Below the pieces are notes generated by a model. It searched no databases, was not told the origin of the DNA, and was given only the letters and a program-made list of their open reading frames with translations. The translations under genes were made by a program, and so were the position numbers. Of a stretch of DNA of 54,636 bases, positions 7,384 through 14,656 are shown piece by piece (position 1 is the stretch's first letter; each line of letters begins with the position of its first letter). The stretch is from positions 1 through 54,636 of the forward strand of contig SFEH01000001.1 of the NCBI GenBank assembly GCA_004557315.1. The letters run 5' to 3'. The stretch is from Bacteroidales bacterium (GTDB lineage Bacteria > Bacteroidota > Bacteroidia > Bacteroidales > UBA3663).

Positions 7384-8257
7384 CTTGGGTAGTGGTCACA
7401 TCGGTCGTTGTTTCAGTTGTTGTTTCCTCTGGAGTCTCATCCGGACCTTCCTTTGTAGGCTCTGTGTTCGCAGGCTCTGTCTTTGGCTCGTCGCGTGTAT
7501 ATTTCGACTCTTCCTTGACTGGCTCCTTCACTTTACCTGCTGAGAGATAGCCAATGATGATCTGGCCAATACCGAAGATGACGATGAACCATCCTATGCC
7601 TGCGAGCAAACTGAAACTCATGAAGCATGCGAGAACAAAGACTCCAAAGCCGATAGCTACCTTCTTGATACCATCGTGCAACACTGGCTGATCAGCGAAG
7701 CGTCCATACATCGGGGTCTGACGAGGAGCCTCGTAGGCTTGGCGAGCGTTGCCTGTATTGTTGTTGTATTGATGGCTGTTGCCCGAAGCACTTGAGTTCT
7801 GGGAAGCGCGAGATGATGAACCATATCCATAAGGGATGTCACGTCCGTTGCGAAGTGCCTCCATCACCACAGCATCGCGGCTCTTCTTGCGCTTGTAGAT
7901 GAAATAGAGAATCAGGGCAATCAAGATAACCGGACCAAAGAATACGCAGAACACCGAGAGTGCAACAATGAAAACTGCCCCGCCACCAATTCTGTCGGCA
8001 TTGCGTATCAGCCAGCCGTCGCGGTCATGATGGTAACTCCTACTGACGGCATCATTGACCACCTTGTTGATGACATCCTCCAAATCATCATCCCAATCAG
8101 CACTCTCCATTACCGCAATTGACTCTCTTGCCTCAGTAACCACCGAATCCTCGACAGATTCTGTACGAGTTGAATGACGATGACTCTGAGCCCAAACCAC
8201 TGTGCAAGTTCCAAAGACGAAAATGATGCACAACAAAATAGAATTCAAATTTTTCAT
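7367..8257 (-). CDS. Exported/membrane protein, DUF6249-like, first gene of the sigma operon
   Basis: A 296-residue protein. It starts with a signal sequence (residues 1-23, ending VVWAQS). A membrane helix lies at about 90-118 (GGAVFIVALSVFCVFFGPVI continuing into a basic KRKKSRD stretch). After a Ser/Asn-rich segment come two further hydrophobic helices at about 198-245. The C-terminus is a long acidic Glu/Thr/Pro-rich tail. The layout resembles the DUF6249-type proteins often found next to ECF sigma genes in Bacteroidetes. It overlaps the sigma gene by 17 bases and is the promoter-proximal gene of the four-gene set. A role in envelope sensing is possible but not shown. Confidence 0.72.
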   Translation of the reverse strand: MKNLNSILLCIIFVFGTCTVVWAQSHRHSTRTESVEDSVVTEARESIAVMESADWDDDLEDVINKVVNDAVSRSYHHDRDGWLIRNADRIGGGAVFIVALSVFCVFFGPVILIALILYFIYKRKKSRDAVVMEALRNGRDIPYGYGSSSRASQNSSASGNSHQYNNNTGNARQAYEAPRQTPMYGRFADQPVLHDGIKKVAIGFGVFVLACFMSFSLLAGIGWFIVIFGIGQIIIGYLSAGKVKEPVKEESKYTRDEPKTEPANTEPTKEGPDETPEETTTETTTDVTTTQDEKPE

Positions 8258-8445
8258 AACTGTTCAAATAGTTTATTTGTTTGTTTGCCTATTTGACGTA
8301 ATAACTTTGTGTTTTGTTGCAAAAGAATGAAAAAAAATTTCACTTTTTTATCAAACTTTGTTCAGTAACATTTGCAAAGATAGCGAAAACTACTGAAATT
8401 GTATATAGTTTTAATATTAATTATGTATATATACGACAAAAAAAC

Positions 8446-8453
8446 ATATATTT
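8446..8453 (+). promoter_or_regulatory. -7 promoter box for the CPBP protease operon
   Basis: TATATTTG at 8446-8453 matches TAnnTTTG and lies 32 bases before the ATG at 8486. No convincing TTTG-type -33 box is seen at the usual distance. The box lies inside a longer open frame that starts at 8399, which argues for the shorter protein. Confidence 0.6.
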
Positions 8454-8485
8454 GCACAATTATAAATCAAAATAATAGGAAAAAA

Positions 8486-9298
8486 ATGAATATGTACAAG
8501 AAACCAATCATTGCATTCTTCGCAATGCTCTTGATCCAAGCAGTCGTTTCGGTTGCAGTTCTCATCCCTGGAGCCATCTATGAGTTCATGCAGATGGCGG
8601 CTGATGGTCAACAGCCTAATCCAGATGTTCTCCTTGAGAGACTCACTTCAGGCTCATCGTTTCTCTCGATAGCTCTCATCGTCTCTTCAATCATCACAAT
8701 CTTCTTCATGCAAACCCCTATGAAGATGATCAGACTGAAGGACAGTTTCTCGATGCCAAAGATTTCATTAGGCAAGTCGCTCTATCTGGTACTTGCTGCT
8801 TTCATAGGCATTTTTGCTACCGATGTAGTAAGCGAGGTGATGGATCTGCCTAATATCATTGAGGCAGAATTGGGCGGAATGAGCAAGACAGTAATGGGCG
8901 TCCTTGCAATTGCCATCATAGGTCCATTGGCAGAGGAGGTAGTGTTCCGCGGAGCCATTCAGCAGCATCTGCACACTAATGGCGAACGACCATTCCGTGC
9001 CATCTTCATCGCATCTGTGCTGTTTGGACTGATGCACATGAACCCTGCCCAGATTCCATTTGCCTTCGTTGTGGGTCTCATCCTCGGAGTGTTCTATTGG
9101 AAGACTGGCAGTCTTGTCTTGCCTTGCATCATCCACATGCTCAACAACGGCATCTCATGCTGGCTGTCGAACACTATGGGCGATGAACTAAGCTTTGTCA
9201 ATGCCCTTGGCGGCACCACTACGGCAGTATGCGTGGCTGTAGTCGGACTTGTGCTCTCGGCCTATGTGCTCTATGGCTGGGCAACAGAAAAAGAATAA
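8486..9298 (+). CDS. CPBP-family intramembrane glutamic endopeptidase
   Basis: A 270-residue polytopic membrane protein. The three catalytic motifs of the CPBP (CAAX protease and bacteriocin-processing) family are present in order: EEVVFRGAIQQH, FGLMHMNPAQIPFAF and HMLNNGIS, giving the Glu-Glu-x3-Arg, Phe-x3-His and His-x3-Asn sets. Family members cleave peptides within the membrane; the substrate here is unknown. The start at 8486 (a second ATG is 6 bases on) was chosen because a -7 promoter box lies within the upstream extension. Two transporter genes follow after 12 and 11 bases, suggesting one operon. Confidence 0.88.
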   Translation: MNMYKKPIIAFFAMLLIQAVVSVAVLIPGAIYEFMQMAADGQQPNPDVLLERLTSGSSFLSIALIVSSIITIFFMQTPMKMIRLKDSFSMPKISLGKSLYLVLAAFIGIFATDVVSEVMDLPNIIEAELGGMSKTVMGVLAIAIIGPLAEEVVFRGAIQQHLHTNGERPFRAIFIASVLFGLMHMNPAQIPFAFVVGLILGVFYWKTGSLVLPCIIHMLNNGISCWLSNTMGDELSFVNALGGTTTAVCVAVVGLVLSAYVLYGWATEKE

Positions 9299-9310
9299 TA
9301 TATCCCAACA

Positions 9311-10036
9311 GTGTCTTCTACTCTTCTCATACTGATGGCATTTGCCTTTGGCGGTGCATTCGTGCAGCGCACCATAGGCTTCGGATTCGGCATATTCATC
9401 ATGACGGTCCTACCCCTTCTCATGCCATCGTATGGTGAAGCCACTACCCTTTCGGGGATGCTTGCAATGGTGACATCGGTGATGATGGTGATTCGCTATT
9501 ACAAGTATCTTCAATGGAAGAAGCTCATCCCCATACTCATCATCTTCCTAATCGTCAGCTTCATAGCCATACAGATTGTCACCATGCTCGACCGTGCGCA
9601 ACTGAAGCATATCCTCGGCGTGACGCTCATCGTGGCAGCCATCTATTTCTGGTTTTTCTCCGAGCGCGTCAAGATCAAGCCCAATATGGCTACTCAGGGA
9701 TTCCTTGGCACCATCTCGGGCTTCATGGGAGGCTTCTTCGGCATGCAGGGTCCTCCTGCCGTGCTCTATTTCATCGAGGTTGCCAAGCAGAAAGAGGAAT
9801 ACATTGCACTGGCGCAGACCTTTTTCGTCATCGGCAATTTCATGATGACAGTCTTCAGGTGGCGAGCAGGCTTCGTTACCGCCGAAGTCCTGACCGACTG
9901 GCTCTGGGCATTGCCTACCGTGCTTCTTGGCACCTGGGTAGGCAGCATCGTATTCCGGTACCTGTCGCTCGACCTGCTGCGTCACATCGTGTTTATATAT
10001 ATAGGAATAAGCGGACTTATTGAGTTATTGTTTTAA
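9311..10036 (+). CDS. TauE/SafE-family (TSUP) anion exporter
   Basis: A 241-residue protein made almost wholly of hydrophobic helices, with about seven to eight membrane segments and two related halves. The motif GGAFVQRTIGFGFGIF in the first helix and GFMGGFFGMQGPP in the middle are the paired signature of the TauE/SafE family, whose members move sulfite, sulfonates or other small anions. The substrate is not deducible. The likely start is a GTG, 12 bases after the protease stop; an in-frame ATG at 9335 would remove part of the first helix and is less likely. It probably shares a transcript with the flanking genes. Confidence 0.85.
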   Translation: MSSTLLILMAFAFGGAFVQRTIGFGFGIFIMTVLPLLMPSYGEATTLSGMLAMVTSVMMVIRYYKYLQWKKLIPILIIFLIVSFIAIQIVTMLDRAQLKHILGVTLIVAAIYFWFFSERVKIKPNMATQGFLGTISGFMGGFFGMQGPPAVLYFIEVAKQKEEYIALAQTFFVIGNFMMTVFRWRAGFVTAEVLTDWLWALPTVLLGTWVGSIVFRYLSLDLLRHIVFIYIGISGLIELLF

Positions 10037-10047
10037 GGTATCATAAT

Positions 10048-11418
10048 ATGACAGACAGAACAAAAGATTTTGAAAGCAAGCCTATTGGTGCTCTGCTGTG
10101 GCAATATGCCCTTCCGGCAGTCATCACCCAGATCATCGCTTCGATTTACAATATTTGCGACCGTGTCTTTCTCGGACAGTATGTAGGTGCATTGGCCATT
10201 GCTGGCCTTACCGTCACCATGCCTATCATGAACATCATCCATGCCTTCGGCTCATTGGTCGGAGCTGGCTCTGGTGCTCGCATGAGCATAGTGCTTGGCA
10301 AGCGTGACATACGCTGGGCTGAGAGTATCTTGGGCAACAGCATGATTCTGACAATCTTCTTCGGCATCCTCTTTGTGTCGGGCTATTATTTCTTCTCCGA
10401 TGATATACTCAGCCTCTTTGGTGCTTCGACCGAGACCATTGCCTATGCCAAGGAATATATGGACATTGTAGTGCCTGGAATGTTTCTTACGACAGTCACG
10501 TTCAATCTCTGCAATCTGATACGTTCGTCAGGCTATGCGCAGAAGTCGATGTGGATCATGCTTTCGGGCTCAATCATCAATATTGCCCTCGACACCCTTT
10601 TCATCTGTGTGCTCGACATGGGCATATCAGGCGCTGCATGGGCTACAACCATCTCGATGGCCATATCGTCGATTCTGTCTCTCTCTCACTTTGTCAGCAA
10701 GAAGTCGTTCATACGGTTCCGCCGACATGCTTGGCAACCTAAGTTCCGCATCTTCCGCAATATCCTTGCCATTGGTGTCAGTCCTTTCACGATGAATGTG
10801 GCTGGTTCGGGTGTAGTGGCTATGCTCAACAATCAGTTGCTCCGCTACGGAGGCGACAATGCGGTGGCTGCAAGTGGCGTTGCCAATTCGTTTGCTCCTC
10901 TCATCATCATGCTCGTGCTCGGCATCTGCCAGGGCATGCAGCCTATTGCGGGCTACAACTATGGCGCACGTCGCTTCGACCGTCTGCGTGAGGTCTATCA
11001 TCTTGCCATGAAGGTCAATGTTGCCATTGGCTGCTTCGGCACCTTGTTGGTGCTCACAGTGCCTCGCTATCTTGCCATGGCATTCACCAACGATCCTGAA
11101 CTGCTCGACCTGTGCGTGCCAGCCATGCGACTGATGCTCGTGATGTCGCCACTCATCGGCTTCACCATCACCAATTCACAGTTCTTCCAGTCGATCGACA
11201 AACCGTGGATCGCCATCGTTACCAGCCTGTCGCGTCAGGTGCTCATTCTACTGCCAATGATGTATATAGTGCCCACAGTCTTTACTGGTCTCGGCTGGAG
11301 CGGCCTATATGGTGTATTTGCCAGCTGCACCATCTCTGATATCCTCGGTGCAGTCCTTGCAGGCTATTTGCTCTGGACCCAGAGACATATTCTGAACTAT
11401 GGAGTCAAGAAAGGATAA
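10048..11418 (+). CDS. MATE-family multidrug/cation efflux transporter
   Basis: A 456-residue inner-membrane transporter of standard MATE length with about 12 helices in two related halves. Family features include the N-terminal LLWQYALPAVITQI, the YNICDRVFLGQYVGALAIAGL segment and in the second half SGVANSFAPLIIMLVLGICQGMQPIAGYNYGA. MATE proteins export drugs or metabolites in exchange for Na+ or H+. It starts 11 bases after the TauE/SafE gene and is followed by an imperfect terminator hairpin, so it is probably the last gene of the CPBP-TauE-MATE unit. Substrate unknown. Confidence 0.92.
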   Translation: MTDRTKDFESKPIGALLWQYALPAVITQIIASIYNICDRVFLGQYVGALAIAGLTVTMPIMNIIHAFGSLVGAGSGARMSIVLGKRDIRWAESILGNSMILTIFFGILFVSGYYFFSDDILSLFGASTETIAYAKEYMDIVVPGMFLTTVTFNLCNLIRSSGYAQKSMWIMLSGSIINIALDTLFICVLDMGISGAAWATTISMAISSILSLSHFVSKKSFIRFRRHAWQPKFRIFRNILAIGVSPFTMNVAGSGVVAMLNNQLLRYGGDNAVAASGVANSFAPLIIMLVLGICQGMQPIAGYNYGARRFDRLREVYHLAMKVNVAIGCFGTLLVLTVPRYLAMAFTNDPELLDLCVPAMRLMLVMSPLIGFTITNSQFFQSIDKPWIAIVTSLSRQVLILLPMMYIVPTVFTGLGWSGLYGVFASCTISDILGAVLAGYLLWTQRHILNYGVKKG

Positions 11419-11435
11419 GGAAAAATTAGAAAAAC

Positions 11436-11473
11436 AATGGAGATAAGGTTTTGCAACCCTACCTCCATTTTTA
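11436..11473 (+). terminator. Probable terminator between MATE and the converging PspC-domain gene
   Basis: AATGGAGATAAGG at 11436-11448 can pair with CCCTACCTCCATT at 11457-11469, with two mismatches, and the right arm runs into a T-rich stretch. It follows the MATE stop codon by 17 bases. Confidence 0.55.
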
Positions 11474-11494
11474 TTTGTGCTTCTCCAAAAAGGA

Positions 11495-11692
11495 TTAAGC
11501 CTTCTCTTCAGGCATGATAAACGCACATGCAATATACAGAATGATACCTGGGAAGGCAGCGCTGAAGATTGTCAGAATAGCGTAAACAACACGCACAATA
11601 ACCGGATCAATGTCAAAATACTTAGCGATGCCTCCACATACACCAGCAAGTTTCTTGTCAGTTACCGAACGCACTAATCTTTTCTTTTCCAT
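11495..11692 (-). CDS. Small PspC-domain membrane protein
   Basis: A 65-residue protein that is almost entirely a PspC domain: a basic N-terminus (EKKRLVRSVTDKKLAGVCGGIAKYF), then DPVIVRVVYAILTIF and one long membrane segment ending ACAFIMPEE. PspC proteins take part in envelope-stress sensing in proteobacteria; small stand-alone copies like this are common in Bacteroidetes, where their role is less clear. It lies 68 bases downstream of the MlaF-type gene on the same strand and could be the last gene of that unit. Confidence 0.88.
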   Translation of the reverse strand: MEKKRLVRSVTDKKLAGVCGGIAKYFDIDPVIVRVVYAILTIFSAAFPGIILYIACAFIMPEEKA

Positions 11693-11760
11693 AATGTAAA
11701 TAATAAAACGTTATTGAATATAATATTTTCTCATCTAAATAATCAGCATTCATCAATCTC

Positions 11761-12507
11761 TCAGTCAATTAGCTTTCTCATGATCGGGCTTGAGAAAAGG
11801 AAGTCGCGCAAAGGCCCGCTATCCGTAGAAAGAATATTGTCCTTGTTTCCCTTCCATTCCACCTTGCCTTTATAGAGGAAGGTGATATTGTCGCCTATGC
11901 CCAACACGGAGTTCATGTCATGGGTATTGACCACGGTCGTGATGTCGTATTCCTTGGTGATGTCGTCGATGAGCTGGTCGATGAGGATGCTGGTCTGCGG
12001 ATCGAGTCCAGAGTTTGGTTCGTCGCAGAACAGATACTTAGGGTTCAAGGCGATGGCACGCGCAATGGCAACACGCTTCTGCATGCCACCCGAAAGCTCA
12101 CTCGGGTACTTATCGAGGGCAGTGGGCAGGTTGACTCGTTCAAGACATAGCTTCATGCGTGCCTCGCGTTCCTTGGCTATCATATTGCCAAACATACGCA
12201 GAGGGAACATCACATTTTCAGCCACGGTCATCGAGTCGAAGAGCGCTGAACCCTGAAAGAGCACGCCAATCTCCTGACGCAGCAGAATCAGCTCCTTGCG
12301 GCTCAGCTTCAGCAGGTCACGACCATCGTAGTAGATCTCGCCTTCCTCTGGACGGTGCAGCGAGATGAGACACTTGAGCAATACCGTCTTGCCCGAACCC
12401 GACATACCGATGATAAGATTGTTCTTACCATCTTCAAACCTACAGTTGATATCGTTGAGCACACTCTGGTCTCCAAACGATTTATACAGATTCTTGACCT
12501 CGATCAT
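11761..12507 (-). CDS. MlaF-type ABC transporter ATP-binding protein
   Basis: A 248-residue ATPase with Walker A (GMSGSGKTV) near residue 34, Q-loop (LFQGSALFDSMTVAENV), signature ELSGGMQKRVAIARAIA and Walker B (YLFCDEPNSGLDP), followed by the H-loop (VVNTHDMNSV). The GSALFDSMTVAENVMFPL phrase and LSGGMQKR signature mark the MlaF group, which powers phospholipid traffic between the two membranes. It overlaps the permease gene by 4 bases (ATGA), indicating translational coupling. No MlaD-type substrate-binding gene is visible nearby, so that subunit must be encoded elsewhere if the system is complete. Confidence 0.88.
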   Translation of the reverse strand: MIEVKNLYKSFGDQSVLNDINCRFEDGKNNLIIGMSGSGKTVLLKCLISLHRPEEGEIYYDGRDLLKLSRKELILLRQEIGVLFQGSALFDSMTVAENVMFPLRMFGNMIAKEREARMKLCLERVNLPTALDKYPSELSGGMQKRVAIARAIALNPKYLFCDEPNSGLDPQTSILIDQLIDDITKEYDITTVVNTHDMNSVLGIGDNITFLYKGKVEWKGNKDNILSTDSGPLRDFLFSSPIMRKLID

Positions 12508-13253
12508 GCCAGAAGAAGTTTAGTGAGTATGACATCGCTCAACAGCACCATAATGCTTGTTGTGACTACAGCCTTGGTCGAAGCCCTTCCGACCTGGAGA
12601 GCACCTCCCTTGACATAATAACCCCAGAAAGAAGGAATGCTGGCAATGAGAAATGCAAAGACGTAGGATTTCTTGATTGCATAGAAGATATTGCCAGGTT
12701 CGAAGAACGCCTGGATTCCGTAGATATATGTGTCGATACTCGGATTGCCCGTGAAATATGCCACAAGACCCGCACCTATCAGGCCACAGGCAATTGAGAA
12801 GATCACCAGAATCGGCATGAACAGCACCATGGCGCATATCTTTGGCAAGATAAGATAGTTGGCCGAATTGACTCCCATAACGTCAAGTGCATCGATCTGC
12901 TCGGTGATGCGCATCGTTCCGATCTCGGAAGCAATGTTCGAACCCACCTTGCCCGAAAGTATGAGTGCCATGACTGCTGACGAGAACTCAAGCACGATGA
13001 TCTCGCGTGTTGTGGCACCAAGAGTGAATCGGGGAAGTAGAGGCGAGAACAGATTCATCTGAATCTGTATGCAGCACACAGCACCAATGAAGACCGAAAT
13101 CAGACATACAATGCCGATAGAGTCAATCACCAGTCCATAGGTCTCGTTGACAAACTGACGTCCGAACAACGACCATCGGTCTGGCTTGGTGAACACGCGT
13201 TTCATCAGAAGCATGTATCGTCCAAGGTTTGTTATCCACTCATTTATTATCAT
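12504..13253 (-). CDS. MlaE-type ABC transporter permease
   Basis: A 249-residue membrane protein with the MlaE family pattern: five or so helices, with an N-terminal amphipathic segment. Hallmarks are VLEFSSAVMALILSGKVGSN, then IGTMRITEQIDALDVMGVN (the conserved cytoplasmic loop that contacts the ATPase) and LILPKICAMVLFMPIL. It forms the inner-membrane channel of a phospholipid transporter with the overlapping ATPase. A TATCTTTG box (minus strand, 13290-13283) lies 30 bases upstream of the start and is a likely -7 element. Confidence 0.88.
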   Translation of the reverse strand: MIINEWITNLGRYMLLMKRVFTKPDRWSLFGRQFVNETYGLVIDSIGIVCLISVFIGAVCCIQIQMNLFSPLLPRFTLGATTREIIVLEFSSAVMALILSGKVGSNIASEIGTMRITEQIDALDVMGVNSANYLILPKICAMVLFMPILVIFSIACGLIGAGLVAYFTGNPSIDTYIYGIQAFFEPGNIFYAIKKSYVFAFLIASIPSFWGYYVKGGALQVGRASTKAVVTTSIMVLLSDVILTKLLLA

Positions 13254-13282
13254 TCTTGTTGTCTTTTATGTTTAATCAAATG

Positions 13283-13290
13283 CAAAGATA
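13283..13290 (-). promoter_or_regulatory. -7 promoter box for the MlaE/MlaF unit
   Basis: TATCTTTG on the minus strand, 29 bases before the ATG at 13253. A good TTTG at the usual -33 distance is not seen. Confidence 0.55.
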
Positions 13291-13344
13291 GGCAAAAAAA
13301 ACAAAATATGGCTTAACTTTATATTCTTTAATATAAATTTTTAT

Positions 13345-13352
13345 TATATTTG
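13345..13352 (+). promoter_or_regulatory. -7 promoter box for lptB
   Basis: TATATTTG at 13345-13352, 28 bases before the lptB ATG. The upstream region is AT-rich, with TTTA rather than TTTG near the -33 distance. Confidence 0.55.
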
Positions 13353-13380
13353 CAGTCTAAAACCAAAAATAAGGAACTGA

Positions 13381-14169
13381 ATGGAAGATAACCGCAGCGT
13401 ATTGCGCACAGATAATCTTGTGAAACGATACGGACCTCGTACCGTTGCCAATCATGTCAGCATCGACGTGAAGCAGGGTGAGATAGTAGGTTTGCTTGGT
13501 CCCAACGGCGCAGGCAAGACAACAACATTCTATATGACCACCGGTCTCATCGTGCCTAATGAGGGCAGAATATTCCTCGACGACAAGGAAATCACCAAAT
13601 ATCCAGTTTATAAACGTGCGAAGGCAGGAATCGGCTACCTCGCACAGGAGGCTTCGGTCTATCGAAAGATGACGGTCGAAGACAATCTCCTCGCCACTCT
13701 CCAGATGACCAATCTGACAGAAGACGAGCAGAAAGAGAAGCTCGAATCGCTCATCTCGGAGTTCCGCCTGCATAAGGTGCGCAAGAACCTCGGTGACCGC
13801 CTTTCGGGTGGCGAACGACGTCGTGTCGAGATTGCACGCTGTCTCGCCATCTCGCCTAAATTCATCATGCTCGATGAGCCTTTCGCAGGTGTCGATCCTA
13901 TCGCCGTAGAAGATATCCAGTATATCGTCTATAAGCTCAAGGAGAAAAACATTGGCATCCTCATCACCGACCACAATGCCAACGAGACATTGACCATAGT
14001 CGATCGTGCCTACCTACTCTTCGAAGGCCGCATCCTGTTCCAGGGTACGTCAGAAGAACTCGCTACCAATCCTCTCGTAAAAGAGAAATACCTCGGGCAG
14101 AGCTTCGTCTTCCATCGCAAGGACTTCACTATTCCACCAACCTCAATGAGAGCCGAAACAAATGTCTGA
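13381..14169 (+). CDS. lptB: LPS export ABC transporter ATP-binding protein LptB
   Basis: A 262-residue ATPase. Walker A GPNGAGKTT lies near residue 40, Q-loop YLAQEASVYRKMTVEDN near 86, signature LSGGERRRVEIARCLA near 140 and Walker B FIMLDEPFAGVDP near 161, with the H-loop ITDHN. The phrases IGYLAQEASVYRKMTVEDNL and DEPFAGVDPIAVEDIQ are diagnostic of LptB, the ATPase that drives extraction of lipopolysaccharide from the inner membrane with LptF and LptG. It stands alone here, with a promoter box upstream and a strong terminator 24 bases after the stop. The last 20 or so residues extend slightly beyond the core. Confidence 0.92.
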   Translation: MEDNRSVLRTDNLVKRYGPRTVANHVSIDVKQGEIVGLLGPNGAGKTTTFYMTTGLIVPNEGRIFLDDKEITKYPVYKRAKAGIGYLAQEASVYRKMTVEDNLLATLQMTNLTEDEQKEKLESLISEFRLHKVRKNLGDRLSGGERRRVEIARCLAISPKFIMLDEPFAGVDPIAVEDIQYIVYKLKEKNIGILITDHNANETLTIVDRAYLLFEGRILFQGTSEELATNPLVKEKYLGQSFVFHRKDFTIPPTSMRAETNV

Positions 14170-14192
14170 ACAATCATAGGCTATACATAAAG

Positions 14193-14222
14193 AATCCCGG
14201 GGCACATTGCCCCGGGATTTTT
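14193..14222 (+). terminator. Strong intrinsic terminator after lptB
   Basis: A perfect 11-bp stem (AATCCCGGGGC at 14193-14203 with GCCCCGGGATT at 14209-14219), a 5-base loop and a run of T residues. Confidence 0.92.
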
Positions 14223-14235
14223 CATATTAATCACA

Positions 14236-14331
14236 ATACTTAGCATAACTAAACACCATACTTAGCGTAGCTAAACACCATAGTTAGCATCGCTAATCAG
14301 CATAGTTAGCATCGCTAATCAGCATAGTTAG
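14236..14331. repeat. Four-copy 22-bp tandem repeat with internal dyad symmetry
   Basis: Units start at 14236, 14258, 14280 and 14302, with a partial fifth at 14324. The third and fourth are identical (ATAGTTAGCATCGCTAATCAGC); the first two differ from them at several positions. Each unit holds an inverted repeat such as TTAGC-ATC-GCTAA. The array lies between the lptB terminator and the converging end of the efflux operon, and no gene explains it. Confidence 0.88.
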
Positions 14332-14359
14332 TTTAGTATTCCTTACTATAACATTTGCA

Positions 14360-14653
14360 TTAGAGCATGTCTTCGACTGGGAGAACAAATGCACGGAGCC
14401 CGAGCATAGGAGTCTCTTCATCGATGGCACGGAGGCGGTTCATGATTGGAGCCACACGGTCATCTTCACAGATTGTGAGGATAGAGCTGTTGATTGAAGG
14501 CCATGCATGGCTACCGAGGTGAGGTTCGCCTGTTTTCGAACCACGTCCCCAGGTGTCTGGGAACATGGTATAGCCTCGCTGAAGACTGCGGCTGAGAGCC
14601 TCGACCACTTCATCACGATGTGCCTGGTCGAAACTGATAAATATAGCTTTCAT
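14360..14653 (-). CDS. PG0541-family transporter-associated protein
   Basis: A 97-residue soluble protein resembling the PG0541 family, found next to RND pumps in Bacteroidetes. It begins MKAIFISFDQAHRDEVVEAL, has a WGRGSKTGEPHLGSHAWPS loop and ends RAFVLPVEDML, a pattern suggestive of a small ferredoxin-like or P-II-like fold. It starts 3 bases after the stop of the RND pump gene, so it is surely in that operon. A regulatory or accessory role in efflux is inferred; no biochemical function is established that I can name. Confidence 0.85.
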   Translation of the reverse strand: MKAIFISFDQAHRDEVVEALSRSLQRGYTMFPDTWGRGSKTGEPHLGSHAWPSINSSILTICEDDRVAPIMNRLRAIDEETPMLGLRAFVLPVEDML

Positions 14654-14656
14654 AAC

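Noticed and set aside
11495..13253. A complete Mla lipid-transport operon
   Set aside because: Only the permease and ATPase are present. No MlaD-type substrate-binding protein is found on either side, so the system is described as MlaE/MlaF-type only.
14236..14331. CRISPR array
   Set aside because: The units are contiguous 22-bp repeats without spacers, and there are no cas genes in the window.
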